Positions 25,664-35,171 of a stretch of 64,000 nucleotides of DNA are shown piece after piece. Position 1 is the first letter of the stretch. The number at the start of each line of letters is the position of its first letter. Below the pieces are notes generated by a model that had not been told where the DNA came from, searched no databases, and was given only the letters and a program-made list of their open reading frames with translations. The stretch is taken from positions 248,001 to 312,000 of the forward strand of contig NZ_MDGQ01000004.1 of NCBI RefSeq assembly GCF_001747105.1, read 5' to 3'. A program made the translations under genes and the position numbers. This DNA is from Roseivirga misakiensis (GTDB taxonomy: Bacteria; Bacteroidota; Bacteroidia; Cytophagales; Cyclobacteriaceae).

Positions 25664-25671
25664 CAAATGTA
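25664..25671 (-). promoter_or_regulatory. TAnnTTTG element of the TonB receptor gene
   Basis: TACATTTG on the minus strand predicts a start site near 25658. The leader would be about 24 nt to the ATG at 25634 or 60 nt to the ATG at 25598, so it does not decide between the two starts. Confidence 0.5.
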
Positions 25672-26022
25672 ATTCTTATCAAGGTTGAGGGTATTTTCCA
25701 AATGTTATGATTAAGATACATTTGGCGTTTACCTTTAACCTTTTCTTAACATACCATTAGAGCATTTTTCAAAAATGGTTTTTTGCAGAATTATCTCTGT
25801 GATTTTCATTTTATCGCAGTTTGTAACTATATAAAAATCAGACATATGCCTCAGATAATTTTATACAAAACACTATCTAAAACTATCTGTCAAACTGTAT
25901 ACAAATGTAAACTTAACTTTACCAACAAAAAAGGCCTTTCTGACCAATTCAATGCAACCGTTTTATAATTTTCAATAAGGACTCGGAATCCGTATATTGC
26001 CTTCTTTGCCAACCCACTGTTT
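25672..26022. other. AT-rich divergent intergenic region
   Basis: This stretch separates the TonB receptor from the M14 peptidase. It is very A/T rich, has no open frame with coding character, and shows short repeats of ACTATCT (25870-25890) and a second CAAATGTA element at about 25901-25908 in the minus-strand promoter orientation. The plus-strand promoter for the peptidase is not obvious; TTCTTTG at about 26003-26009 is only a partial match. I see no RNA gene here. Confidence 0.4.
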
Positions 26023-28587
26023 ATGATAAATAAAAGGCTACAGGTATTACTAATAGGTTTATTGTTTGCGTTAAACACGTTAAATGCACAGGACTTAAAA
26101 CTCGATTATTACCTTCCAGATAATGTTCAATACAACCCTGATATTCCTACCCCAAAATCAGTCATTGGTCATGAAGTTGGTGAGTGGCACATAACACATG
26201 ACAAGCTGGTCATGTACATGAAAGCGGTCGCTGCTGCTTCAGAACGCATTACTATTGAGGAAATTGGTACCACACATGAAGGTAGAACTCAACTACTGCT
26301 CACTGTAACACATCCAATTAACCACATAGGAATTGATAAAATAAGAAGTGACCATTCTTGGCTCACATACCCAAACGAAGCGGATAAATTTGATGTCAAA
26401 AAAATGCCTGCCGTAGTCTATATGGGCTACAGCATCCATGGAAATGAACCAAGCGGGTCGAATGCTTCGATGCTTATGGCCTATTACATGGCTGCTGCGC
26501 AAGGTCCAGAAATAGATAATGCCCTCAGAAATACCGTGGTTTTAATAGACCCTTCATTTAACCCAGATGGACTTACGAGGTTTTCTACCTGGGCTAATAT
26601 GCATAAAAGTAAAAACGTAAACCCCGATCCAAACGACAGGGAATACAGAGAGGTCTGGCCTGGCGGTAGAACAAATCATTATTGGTTTGACCTGAATAGA
26701 GACTGGCTACCTGTTCAGCAACCAGAATCACGCAATAGGATTACGAAATATCATCAGTGGAAACCCAATATTTTAACCGATCACCATGAAATGGGTACTA
26801 ACTCTACCTTTTTCTTCCAACCCGGTGTACCCTCAAGAACCCATCCACTCACACCGAAATTGAATCAAGAAATGACGGGTAAAATCGGTGAATACCATGC
26901 AAAAGCACTAGATAGCATTGGCTCCCTTTACTACACTAAAGAGGGTTATGATGATTTCTATTATGGTAAAGGATCGACTTTCCCAGATATAAATGGCGGC
27001 ATGGGAATACTTTTTGAACAAGCCAGTTCTAGAGGTCATGCGCAAGAAAGCGCTAATGGTATTTTAAGATTCCCTTTTACTGTAAGAAACCAGTTTACCA
27101 CCTCCCTATCCACTTGGTCTGCTGCTGTGGCCATGCGTGTTGAATTACTGGAATACCAAAAAGATTTCTATAAACGTGCTTTGAGAGAAGCTGATGGCGA
27201 TAGCCATAAAGCATACATTTTCAAAGCCGAAAAAGATCCAGCAAGAACCTATCATTTGGCAGAAATCCTTGCCAGACAGGAAATTGACTTCTACCGACCC
27301 TCTAGAAGAATCAGACTTGATGGCGAAGAATATATGCCTGACAATAGCTACATCATTCCTCTCAAACAGCGCAATTATAAAATCATTAAGGCGATGTTTG
27401 AGCAAAGGACCACGTTTGAAGACAGCCTATTCTACGATATTTCTGGGTGGACTTACCCAATGGCCTTTAACATGGAATACCATGAAATGTCAAGCCGAGA
27501 TTATGGAAGAAACCAATTGGGCGAAAAGGTGGATATCCTACCATTTCCGAAAGGGGAAATAATTGGTGGCCAGAGCAACTATGCTTATGCATTTGAGTGG
27601 CACGGATATTATGCACCTAGGGCAGCCAACAAGCTTCTTTCCAAAGGGGTAAGACTGAAAGTATCGACAAATAAGTTTACTGACGAGAACAAAAAAGAGT
27701 TTGATCGCGGTACCATCCTTATTCCAGTAGCTGGTCAGTCCGTCTCTAGTTTCGATCTATTCGAGATGATGAAAAAAATAGTAGATACTGATGCTTTAGA
27801 CATATATGCTTTAAATACCGGGCTTACTGGCGGTGTATCATTAGGTAGTAATTCTTTTGTGACATTGGAAAAGCCTGAAGTGGCGCTCGTCGTAGAAGCG
27901 GGTAGCTCAAGTGATATCGGGGAAGTTTGGCACCTCTTAGATACGCGGATGAATATGCTTGCTACAAAGCTTCAAGCAAATCGACTAGGTTCCAATGCAA
28001 TCGACAGATATAATAGCATTGTCATCACTGGGAGTCTCAACCTGAGTGAAGGCGCTATGAATAACCTCAAAAGATGGATTAGGAATGGCGGAACCTTAAT
28101 CGGGACTGGTTCAGCAGTAGGCTGGATGTCACGGAATAAACTCACCAACTTAAAAACCATTAGAGCCGAGGCACCAAGTGCAGAAGAAATTAGCTATGAT
28201 CAGATTACAAACTACGTCAGGGGGCAAAATATACCGGGTGGTGTGTACATGTCAGAATTAGACCTTTCTCACCCAATGAGCTTTGGGTACTACAATGAAA
28301 ATCTGCCGACCTTCAGAAGAGGTAATACGATTATAGAGCCATCTGAGAGTAAATTTGCTAACCCTGGAAAATACACCGATAGCCCGTTGATTAGCGGATG
28401 GATTAGCGATGCCAATTTAGAAACACTAAAAGGTACTTCTACCATACGAGTAAGTGCCCTGGGAAGTGGCCGAATTGTCTCATTGGTAGACAATCCAAAT
28501 TTTAGGGCCTTTTGGTATGGCACCAATAAGCTGATGATGAACGCAATTTTCTTTGGTAGACTGGTCAATCGAGTATCAGCTCAATAA
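26023..28587 (+). CDS. Secreted M14-family zinc carboxypeptidase
   Basis: This 854-residue exported peptidase has a signal peptide (MINKRLQVLLIGLLFALNTLNAQ). Its M14 catalytic domain spans about 50-380, with zinc ligands in SIHGNEPSG (H..E) and the third ligand and neighbours in LTDHHEMGTNST. The likely general base glutamate is in GGMGILFEQASSRG. The C-terminal half (about 390-854) contains a region resembling a class I glutamine-amidotransferase-like fold (LNLSEGAMNNLKRWIRNGGT), as in other large Bacteroidota M14 proteins. It would trim peptides in the periplasm or outside the cell, possibly feeding the divergent TonB receptor. Confidence 0.88.
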   Translation: MINKRLQVLLIGLLFALNTLNAQDLKLDYYLPDNVQYNPDIPTPKSVIGHEVGEWHITHDKLVMYMKAVAAASERITIEEIGTTHEGRTQLLLTVTHPINHIGIDKIRSDHSWLTYPNEADKFDVKKMPAVVYMGYSIHGNEPSGSNASMLMAYYMAAAQGPEIDNALRNTVVLIDPSFNPDGLTRFSTWANMHKSKNVNPDPNDREYREVWPGGRTNHYWFDLNRDWLPVQQPESRNRITKYHQWKPNILTDHHEMGTNSTFFFQPGVPSRTHPLTPKLNQEMTGKIGEYHAKALDSIGSLYYTKEGYDDFYYGKGSTFPDINGGMGILFEQASSRGHAQESANGILRFPFTVRNQFTTSLSTWSAAVAMRVELLEYQKDFYKRALREADGDSHKAYIFKAEKDPARTYHLAEILARQEIDFYRPSRRIRLDGEEYMPDNSYIIPLKQRNYKIIKAMFEQRTTFEDSLFYDISGWTYPMAFNMEYHEMSSRDYGRNQLGEKVDILPFPKGEIIGGQSNYAYAFEWHGYYAPRAANKLLSKGVRLKVSTNKFTDENKKEFDRGTILIPVAGQSVSSFDLFEMMKKIVDTDALDIYALNTGLTGGVSLGSNSFVTLEKPEVALVVEAGSSSDIGEVWHLLDTRMNMLATKLQANRLGSNAIDRYNSIVITGSLNLSEGAMNNLKRWIRNGGTLIGTGSAVGWMSRNKLTNLKTIRAEAPSAEEISYDQITNYVRGQNIPGGVYMSELDLSHPMSFGYYNENLPTFRRGNTIIEPSESKFANPGKYTDSPLISGWISDANLETLKGTSTIRVSALGSGRIVSLVDNPNFRAFWYGTNKLMMNAIFFGRLVNRVSAQ

Positions 28588-28648
28588 ATAAAGGCTTATT
28601 GGTCAAATATGATTGACATTGAGTTTATACTGTATCGATCGATTTATT

Positions 28649-28656
28649 TATCTTTG
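28649..28656 (+). promoter_or_regulatory. TAnnTTTG element before the orphan gene
   Basis: TATCTTTG predicts a start site near 28662, about 10 nt before the TTG start codon at 28672. Confidence 0.45.
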
Positions 28657-28671
28657 TAAAAATTTTCGCAA

Positions 28672-29181
28672 TTGTCAGATCGCCTTTTTCTTTTAGACAA
28701 AAATTACATCCTGAAGCAGGTTCAGTCGGATTTAAGATTGAAGCTTCAGAATAAGTTGATTGATTTAATCAAAGAAGGTTACTATGCGGTTTTTAATCCG
28801 CTTAGACTATCTGATAGCACCACTGATTTGATCGATAATTATGTAGCGGCTAACCAAAGCTATTTTGATGAGCTTTATGACGTAGTTGCAGGCATTTATC
28901 GCTTCCAAATTGGAGATAACCAGTTGGAATTTCTATTTGATGGAAGTAGCCATTACGACAAATATGTAATTGACTGGGAAGAGGCCTTTATAAACTATAT
29001 GAATGAGCTTTGTACGAAGAAGAATTTCGTATTAGCAGGATTAGAACTCACTGTCTTCCACAAGCCTGAAAATAGAATAGAATTAGCCCAAAATCGGATG
29101 AAAGTTAGCATTTTCGATCATTTCGGTTTGAAAATCTATAAATACAAGGGAATTCAAGCCTTGAAAGATAAAACGGCTTAA
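28672..29181 (+). CDS. Hypothetical protein, no recognised family
   Basis: This 169-residue soluble protein has no signal peptide or membrane segment. It is rich in charged and aromatic residues, with predicted helical N-terminus (LDKNYILKQVQSDLRLKLQN) and mixed alpha/beta content after. The start is TTG, because no earlier ATG exists in frame and the next in-frame ATG is near codon 110. A promoter -7 element just upstream supports this. It has its own promoter and ends 2 nt before the convergent deoC stop. I cannot assign a function. Confidence 0.6.
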   Translation: MSDRLFLLDKNYILKQVQSDLRLKLQNKLIDLIKEGYYAVFNPLRLSDSTTDLIDNYVAANQSYFDELYDVVAGIYRFQIGDNQLEFLFDGSSHYDKYVIDWEEAFINYMNELCTKKNFVLAGLELTVFHKPENRIELAQNRMKVSIFDHFGLKIYKYKGIQALKDKTA

Positions 29182-29183
29182 TA

Positions 29184-29837
29184 CTAAGAATTTAGGGCCT
29201 TCATAATCTCCAACCCAGATGAAGTTCCCAACCTATCAGCGCCAGCAGCTATCATCTCTTTAGCCGACACCAAATCTCTTATTCCACCCGATGCCTTGAC
29301 CCCAACATTTGATGGAGCATTTTTCCGCATTAAAGAAACATGATGTGCAGTAGCACCGTGGGTAGAAAAACCTGTGGATGTCTTCACAAAATCTGCCCCG
29401 GCTTGAGCGCAAAGTTGTGTTGCACTGATGACTTCATTGTCCGATAAATAAGAGGTCTCTATGATTACCTTCATCATGCAGCCGGCTTCATGAATAAGTT
29501 GAGCACATTTTGCCAACTCAATCTTAGCCCAAGGCATTCCTGCTTTAAAAGCCGATATATTCATAACAATATCCAACTCATTGGCTCCATTATTAATGGC
29601 TTTATCAATTTCGAGTAGCTTGGATTCTGTCATCTGATAACCCAAGGGAAAGCCAATTACAGTGACCAATTGAATATCCGTTGGTGCCAATTCTCTTGCC
29701 GCTCTTTTTACCCAAAACGGCGGCAAACAAACGCCAACAAATTCATTTGAAATAGCTTCTTGTACCAAGTTGTCGACCTCCTTATCGGTGATCGTAGGCT
29801 TTAAGTTTGTATGTTCTATGTAGCGGTTAATTTCCAT
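29184..29837 (-). CDS. deoC: Deoxyribose-phosphate aldolase
   Basis: This 217-residue class I aldolase splits 2-deoxyribose 5-phosphate into glyceraldehyde 3-phosphate and acetaldehyde in deoxynucleoside catabolism. The Schiff-base lysine K152 lies in FVKTSTGFSTHGAT; the proton-relay lysine K181 lies in GVKASGGIRD and D89 in NELDIVMN. Its start overlaps the upstream dehydrogenase gene by 11 nt, so translation is coupled. Other deo genes are not nearby. Confidence 0.93.
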   Translation of the reverse strand: MEINRYIEHTNLKPTITDKEVDNLVQEAISNEFVGVCLPPFWVKRAARELAPTDIQLVTVIGFPLGYQMTESKLLEIDKAINNGANELDIVMNISAFKAGMPWAKIELAKCAQLIHEAGCMMKVIIETSYLSDNEVISATQLCAQAGADFVKTSTGFSTHGATAHHVSLMRKNAPSNVGVKASGGIRDLVSAKEMIAAGADRLGTSSGLEIMKALNS

Positions 29838-31041
29838 TTACATAGTCTTGCAAGTAACTGTAGCGTTCGGTCAGTTTACCATTTTCGGTAATCGATGCAC
29901 GCTTGATTATATCATCTACATCTTCGCCAATTAAATTAGGCAGAATGTGGTTTAAGAATTCTTTACCAAAATCTTCTGATGCATTTCTAGGTAATTCACA
30001 TGGCAAATTGTCCACGGCCATCACCGTAATATTTCCCTCATCGGAATATGGCGCCTCGACACGATCATTACTAGGGTTATAATCGTAAACTGGGTTATCA
30101 ATCGTTGCGGGCTGTTTTGTGGAAGGAATAGAACCCTCTATATCACAGGTTATGTCCGCAATCACACGTACTTTAAAATCTGACTGAACAATATCTTCTT
30201 TAGTGAAAAGCACTGGCGCTTTTGGGTCCCAGAAAGCGCCAGCTATGATCACATCTGCCTTTTGAGCATAGGGTAAAAATGCAGACTCATATTGACTAGG
30301 GTCCTTATAAAATTCGTCTCGGTCAAAATTACCATTACCGATTCTTCTGTTGTAATCGCGCGTATTCAGTTGCGTATAAACTGGGCCGTTGAAGTATTCA
30401 TTGACAAATTCGGCTGGACTTACTTTTCTTATTCCCATACCATTAAGCACTTCCATAGCTCCCTTAGAAACACGACCTCCACCTGTCACCACTATTTTCA
30501 CGGGTGGCAAATTCACTTTGACATATTCCGTTTTCATGTCATCTAAATCGAAGCACTCGTGCGCGGGACGTAGATGAAACAAGTTGTAGCGCTTACCAAA
30601 AGTTAAAATCCCATTGTATGCACCCACGATTCCTGCATAACGACCAAAAGCGATCAAGCGCTGACCATTTTGATTCGTCAAACACTCCCAATCTATTAAG
30701 CGGATATTTTTCTTAAGTATTTCTTGAAGTAATCCTCTGTTATACTCTTGCTTCTTGATGGTATGCGAAAAGAAAAAGTGCGTTTTTCCTGCCGAAAGCA
30801 TAGAAAGTGGCACTTCTTTTACCCCTAGAATGATTTCACAATCGCTCACATCATCAACAAGATGAGCACCAGCAGCGGCATATTCTTCATCTTTAAAACA
30901 ACGAATATCGCTGCGTTGACATTTGACATGAATATTTGGATGTTTTGTAAGGATTTCTTTGACCTGTTCTGGCGTCAATGGAACCCGATGGTCTACCGGA
31001 ATTTTCCCTTCCTTTATTATGCCGATACTAATTGCTGTCAT
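29827..31041 (-). CDS. Saccharopine-dehydrogenase (Lys1)-like NAD-dependent oxidoreductase
   Basis: This 404-residue protein belongs to the alanine dehydrogenase/PNT superfamily and most resembles lysine-forming saccharopine dehydrogenase. The catalytic pair is recognisable as K75 (LGVKEVP) and H93 (FSHTIKKQ). The Rossmann glycine motif is VVTGGGRVSKGAM (184-196), and DITCDIEGSIPST is typical. The physiological substrate in bacteria is unclear; alanine dehydrogenase is the common alternative annotation. A -7 element lies 4 nt before the ATG, implying a leaderless message. deoC overlaps its 3' end. Confidence 0.8.
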   Translation of the reverse strand: MTAISIGIIKEGKIPVDHRVPLTPEQVKEILTKHPNIHVKCQRSDIRCFKDEEYAAAGAHLVDDVSDCEIILGVKEVPLSMLSAGKTHFFFSHTIKKQEYNRGLLQEILKKNIRLIDWECLTNQNGQRLIAFGRYAGIVGAYNGILTFGKRYNLFHLRPAHECFDLDDMKTEYVKVNLPPVKIVVTGGGRVSKGAMEVLNGMGIRKVSPAEFVNEYFNGPVYTQLNTRDYNRRIGNGNFDRDEFYKDPSQYESAFLPYAQKADVIIAGAFWDPKAPVLFTKEDIVQSDFKVRVIADITCDIEGSIPSTKQPATIDNPVYDYNPSNDRVEAPYSDEGNITVMAVDNLPCELPRNASEDFGKEFLNHILPNLIGEDVDDIIKRASITENGKLTERYSYLQDYVNGN

Positions 31042-31045
31042 ACTG

Positions 31046-31053
31046 CAAAAGTA
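31046..31053 (-). promoter_or_regulatory. TAnnTTTG element immediately before an ATG
   Basis: TACTTTTG on the minus strand ends 4 nt before the ATG at 31041. The predicted start site coincides with the start codon, so the transcript should be leaderless. Confidence 0.5.
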
Positions 31054-31076
31054 ATTAATTCGGCTGATTGGAATGC

Positions 31077-32174
31077 CTAAACGAAGTCACTAATCATCTG
31101 AAAAGCCAGTGTTTCGAGGTATTGCGATGCGTTCGTCATGGCGTCATCAATATTTTGTGCCAAATCACTGATTTGCAGTATCATTTCAGAACTGCCAAGT
31201 GCATTATCCGATTCAAAAACACCACATAATATACCGATCGGTATATTATTATTTTTCCCAAACTGAATAACGCCCGAAACGACCTTGCCTTCACTAGTTT
31301 GGTTATCCATTTTACCTTCTCCGGTTATAATCAGATCGGCATCTTTAGCATATTCAAAGAAGTCGACAACATCCATAATGGCTTCAATTCCTGAGACTAG
31401 TTCGGCTTTTAGGAAACTCATTGCGCCATAGCCCAATCCGCCCGCAGCACCAGCACCCGGGTGTAACTCGTGTCCATTTTCCAGAATTGACGCTAAGTTT
31501 GCTAGGCCAGCGTCTAGCTTTTCAATTGCAATTTCATTTGCCCCTTTTTGAGCACCATAAACATAAGATGCCCCGTTGCTTCCCGTCAATACATTCTGAA
31601 CATCTGATAAAACTGTAAACTTTACATTTTCGATCCTTTGGTCAGCTTTGCTAGGGTCAACTTGGGTCAATCTGTTTAGTGAACCTCCAGCAACTTTCGA
31701 AGCCATCCCATCTTTTGTTATGAATTGAAATCCAAGGGCTTCTGCCATACCAGCTCCCCCATCATTCGTAGCGCTTCCACCAATCAGCAAATATATTTCT
31801 GTTACATTTTGCCCAAGTGCATGTGCGATTAGTTCACCCGTACCAAAGGAAGAGGTATTCAACGGGTTTCTTTCATGGTCTTTTAAGAGTTGTAACCCAG
31901 AAGCTTTAGACATTTCTATGAATGCCCTAGTCTGATCCTTTAAATAGTAAGTAGATATCGGTCGGAACAGTGGGTCATTTACAACGAGATTTATCCGCTC
32001 TAGTGACATATGTTGTTCTAAAAGGTCGAGTGTACCTTCCCCACCGTCAGCTAGAGGTAATTTTACAACATCAATGTCTTTAGAATAACGTTTTATGCCC
32101 TTTTCAATGGCATTACATACTTCGTTAGCTGAAAGGGAACCTTTAAACTTATCAGGGCAAACAAGAACTTGCAT
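31077..32174 (-). CDS. Glycerate kinase, type I (GarK/GlxK family)
   Basis: This 365-residue kinase phosphorylates D-glycerate, normally to 2-phosphoglycerate for this family. Recognisable segments are CPDKFKGSLSANEV (6-19), LPLADGGEGTLDLL, the nucleotide-site stretch LLIGGSATNDGGAGMAEALG and the acidic ADLIITGEGKMDNQT near 270-285. It is the last gene of an operon with an SSS transporter (3 nt upstream) and a GH63 hydrolase. Its role is to capture the glycerate released by that hydrolase. Confidence 0.92.
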   Translation of the reverse strand: MQVLVCPDKFKGSLSANEVCNAIEKGIKRYSKDIDVVKLPLADGGEGTLDLLEQHMSLERINLVVNDPLFRPISTYYLKDQTRAFIEMSKASGLQLLKDHERNPLNTSSFGTGELIAHALGQNVTEIYLLIGGSATNDGGAGMAEALGFQFITKDGMASKVAGGSLNRLTQVDPSKADQRIENVKFTVLSDVQNVLTGSNGASYVYGAQKGANEIAIEKLDAGLANLASILENGHELHPGAGAAGGLGYGAMSFLKAELVSGIEAIMDVVDFFEYAKDADLIITGEGKMDNQTSEGKVVSGVIQFGKNNNIPIGILCGVFESDNALGSSEMILQISDLAQNIDDAMTNASQYLETLAFQMISDFV

Positions 32175-32177
32175 CTT

Positions 32178-33734
32178 TTAGAATAAGTAAGGAAAGACTA
32201 CCGAAATTAAGACGATCAAAACGAAGAAAGCGATCAGTACATAAACACTCTTTTGTTTGAAATTGATCGGCTCGATTGACATTTGCTCACCCGAAGTATT
32301 GGGTTTTAAAACGCTAACCACATAAGCTACTATAAACGCCACTATGGCTCCAATTGCGTTCCACCAAAACCAAAAAATCTCTGGAACTGCCAGCCACATA
32401 TATACATTTAGCGCAACTCCTGTCAATAAACCAACATTTGCTCCAATGCCATTGATCTTTTTTACAAGAATTGCGGCCACGAAAATAGCGAGTATTGGTC
32501 CGAAGGAGACTGAACCAACTTTGTTAATGGCTTCAATTACAGTATCAGCAATATCACCCACAAAAAAGGCTACAACTACACAAACCCCGCCCCAAAAGAG
32601 TGCGGTAATTTTAGAGAGCTTCATGTACTGTCGCTCATCCAAGTTTTTGCCGCGAGCAAATAAATCTTCCACTGAAGCCGCACTTAGGGAATTAATGGCT
32701 GAACTTAAAGAGGACATTGCTGCTGAGAAAATCGCCACGATCAGAATACCAATAACTCCATTTGGAAGATAATCTCTGATAAAAATTGGAATCATTCTAT
32801 CAGGTGTATCGCTCGGAATTAAGGAAATAAAATCGGTTTGGGACAACGCGAGCGTTCCTATCACTAACCCCATAATACAGTATGCTAGCGTGATTGGGAA
32901 GCGCATAAGACCATTAGCCAGAAGGGTTTGCTTCATGGTTTTATCGCTACTCGCTGATAGCAGCCGTTGTACTTGACTTTGGTCTGTTCCATAATAAGAG
33001 GCATACAGAAAAAACCCTCCGACCAACATGGGCCAAAAACCGAACTGATCACCACTAAAGCCAAAGGATGAAAAGTCAACTGCCGTCAAACGTTCTGTAT
33101 CGACTTTATCTAAGAAACTTCCCCAACCGCCTAGGTAATGAAGTCCAAAACCAAAGCAGACAATGATACCTATAAATAGTATGATCATCTGAAGCATATC
33201 GCCATAGACTACGGCCTTCATACCACCTTGCAAAGAATAGATAATGGTGACAATACCGATTAAAACAATGCTTTGCCACATGGGTATTTCCATGACGCTT
33301 TCTAGAATTATTGCTACCGTATAGATCATAACGCCGGTACCAAATGCCCGGCTCACTTGAAATACAATGCTTAATAAGACACGCGTACTCGCGTCGAAAC
33401 GGCGTTCTAGGAACTCATAAACGCTTACTATTCCTGATTTATAGAAAGTGGGCACCAAAACTACCATTAAGAAAATCATAGCAAGTGGCACGGCAAACTC
33501 GTAGGTCAGCCATATCATTCCTCCACCCTCTTTCAGGCCTACGAACGCCGGAGCAGAAATAAAACTAACAGCCGACAGCTGTGTGGCCGCTGTACTCATG
33601 GCTAAAGGAAACCAGCCAAAACTTCTGCCTCCTAAGTAATAGTCATTTTTGTCGGATTGATTTTTAAAACGGTAACCTAAGTACAGAAAGCCGCCTATGT
33701 AGAGGATGATAATAGCGTAATCGAGGATGTTCAT
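32178..33734 (-). CDS. Sodium:solute symporter (SSS family)
   Basis: This 518-residue inner-membrane protein has about 13-14 predicted helices and the SSS features GGRSFGWFPLAMSTAATQLSA-type helix 1 region and the conserved AFSAAMSSLSSAINSLSAA stretch in the middle (residue about 340). Its start overlaps the hydrolase stop by 4 nt and its stop is 3 nt before the glycerate kinase start. The substrate is inferred from this operon to be a glyceryl glycoside such as mannosyl- or glucosylglycerate; the family also carries sugars, proline and carboxylates. Confidence 0.88.
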   Translation of the reverse strand: MNILDYAIIILYIGGFLYLGYRFKNQSDKNDYYLGGRSFGWFPLAMSTAATQLSAVSFISAPAFVGLKEGGGMIWLTYEFAVPLAMIFLMVVLVPTFYKSGIVSVYEFLERRFDASTRVLLSIVFQVSRAFGTGVMIYTVAIILESVMEIPMWQSIVLIGIVTIIYSLQGGMKAVVYGDMLQMIILFIGIIVCFGFGLHYLGGWGSFLDKVDTERLTAVDFSSFGFSGDQFGFWPMLVGGFFLYASYYGTDQSQVQRLLSASSDKTMKQTLLANGLMRFPITLAYCIMGLVIGTLALSQTDFISLIPSDTPDRMIPIFIRDYLPNGVIGILIVAIFSAAMSSLSSAINSLSAASVEDLFARGKNLDERQYMKLSKITALFWGGVCVVVAFFVGDIADTVIEAINKVGSVSFGPILAIFVAAILVKKINGIGANVGLLTGVALNVYMWLAVPEIFWFWWNAIGAIVAFIVAYVVSVLKPNTSGEQMSIEPINFKQKSVYVLIAFFVLIVLISVVFPYLF

Positions 33735-35062
33735 GAATCAGCAATAAAGTCTAATACGACCGCTGCAGTCCATGAAAAATGGTTTCCTCCATAACCATGC
33801 TTCAACTGATCTGCGACAGACTTTCTGGGGTCGAAATATTCGTGAAAACCTAAGTTATCAACTAATTCTAAAAAATCCGACTTTACTTGATTTGCGGTTT
33901 CCTTGAAATCATAACGCGCCAACCCTTGATGGACTAGCCAATTCATTTGAGGCCAAATTGGCCCTTTCCAATACCTCCGCGCGTCAAAGATGTTGTGATC
34001 TGGATCGAAACTTGGCATGACTCGAAAGCCATCCGGTCGGTTGGCTATTGATGTGATGTAGTCATTCAAAATCGATGCTCGATTATCAGAAGGAATTCCT
34101 GCATAAAGCGATGTAAAAGCGCCTATTTCTTTTAGTGCAATATGCCGATCGTTTTGTAAATCGTAGGGCGCATAGCTTAGTAGCGATTCAACCCACAGCT
34201 TTTGGTCAAAAGTAATCTTGCTTTGAGCATTCCACTCTTCTACTTCTTTAGTATCCAAGCCAAGTTTCGAACCAAGTTTTATCAAAGCCTCATTTGAGCG
34301 TATCAGCATGGCATTGAAGAGGGTGTCTTGCACTAAGAATGGGCAATCTTTTGCAATTTCTTTTCCATCATATTGATGTCTTTTCCCCAACTCCATCAGA
34401 TAAACATAGATATCATAATCTTTATCTGAGGGTCGTTCAGATGGATCTGCCTTTAGGTTGTCGTAGCGTTTATAAGGGGGGATATCTCCGGGTTTGATTT
34501 GAATAGTCTTTACCAAATCATCCCAAAGTGGTGAATTATCTCTTCCCGATGCCCAAGGGTGAAATATAAAAGCGAGCCCCTCTTTATTTGGGTCGCGGTA
34601 CTCATAAAAATATCGGTGAAGGTTCAGGATTTTGGGGTAAAAGGCGGTCACAAAGTCTTTTACTTCTTCATTTCCAGGGTGCAAATTGAATATCTGCTCC
34701 AAAATAAAGCCATGCACAGGTGGCTGAGTGATTCCTGAGGTTCCTACATGTCTTGGGGCGATGGCCACTTTTTTTGATTCCCAATAGGACGGCCCTGGGA
34801 AATATCCTTCTCGCTTTTTGCTATGAAAAACAATATGTGGCAACATACCATTTGCCCATTGGCCTTCAAAGAGACTTTTTAATTCGCGCATAGCACGACT
34901 TACATCGAAATGTGCAAACCCCATGGCCACAAATCCAGAATCCCAATTCCATTGATATGGATACAAGTTGGCGCTGGGTACTGTGTACCTCCCATCCCAA
35001 GTATTATCATTTAGGATTTGGCTGGCCTGATTAAAAAGTTTTTCTTGGTTTTCTATGGACAT
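33731..35062 (-). CDS. GH63-type mannosylglycerate-hydrolase-like glycosidase
   Basis: This 443-residue (alpha/alpha)6-barrel glycosidase resembles bacterial mannosylglycerate hydrolase of family GH63. The likely catalytic acid is D175 in PWASGRDNSPLWDD and the likely base E408 in GFHEYFDP. QWNWDSGFVAMGFAHF (37-52), ITQPPVHGF and YWKGPIWPQMNWLVHQGL are family-like. The ATG at 35062 is used: a longer frame begins at 35128 inside a terminator hairpin (35120-35148), which makes that start impossible. The co-encoded glycerate kinase supports a glycerate-releasing substrate. Trehalase or alpha-glucosidase activity is the alternative. It has no signal peptide, so it acts in the cytoplasm after uptake. 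Confidence 0.82.
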   Translation of the reverse strand: MSIENQEKLFNQASQILNDNTWDGRYTVPSANLYPYQWNWDSGFVAMGFAHFDVSRAMRELKSLFEGQWANGMLPHIVFHSKKREGYFPGPSYWESKKVAIAPRHVGTSGITQPPVHGFILEQIFNLHPGNEEVKDFVTAFYPKILNLHRYFYEYRDPNKEGLAFIFHPWASGRDNSPLWDDLVKTIQIKPGDIPPYKRYDNLKADPSERPSDKDYDIYVYLMELGKRHQYDGKEIAKDCPFLVQDTLFNAMLIRSNEALIKLGSKLGLDTKEVEEWNAQSKITFDQKLWVESLLSYAPYDLQNDRHIALKEIGAFTSLYAGIPSDNRASILNDYITSIANRPDGFRVMPSFDPDHNIFDARRYWKGPIWPQMNWLVHQGLARYDFKETANQVKSDFLELVDNLGFHEYFDPRKSVADQLKHGYGGNHFSWTAAVVLDFIADS

Positions 35063-35116
35063 GAAAGTCTGATGTAAGTGTTTGAGGCAGGTGAAAATAC
35101 TCATCCATAGAGGAAA

Positions 35117-35150
35117 TAAAAATACCAAAGCCGTATGCTTTGGTATTTAT
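35117..35150 (-). terminator. Intrinsic terminator after the GyrI-like gene
   Basis: A perfect 12-bp inverted repeat (35120-35131 with 35137-35148, 5-nt loop) lies 23 bp past the stop of the GyrI-like gene and is followed on the minus strand by T-rich sequence. It separates that operon from the hydrolase operon. Confidence 0.8.
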
Positions 35151-35171
35151 CATGAAGTTATGCTTCGGTTC

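Noticed and set aside
29184-31041. deoC plus Lys1-like gene as part of the glycerate operon
   Set aside because: A promoter element lies directly before the Lys1-like gene and 35 nt separate it from the glycerate kinase stop, so the functional link is not supported.
31233-31246. TACCGATCGGTAT palindrome, also present near 37635
   Set aside because: Both copies lie inside coding sequence of unrelated genes and encode ordinary family residues; chance is sufficient.
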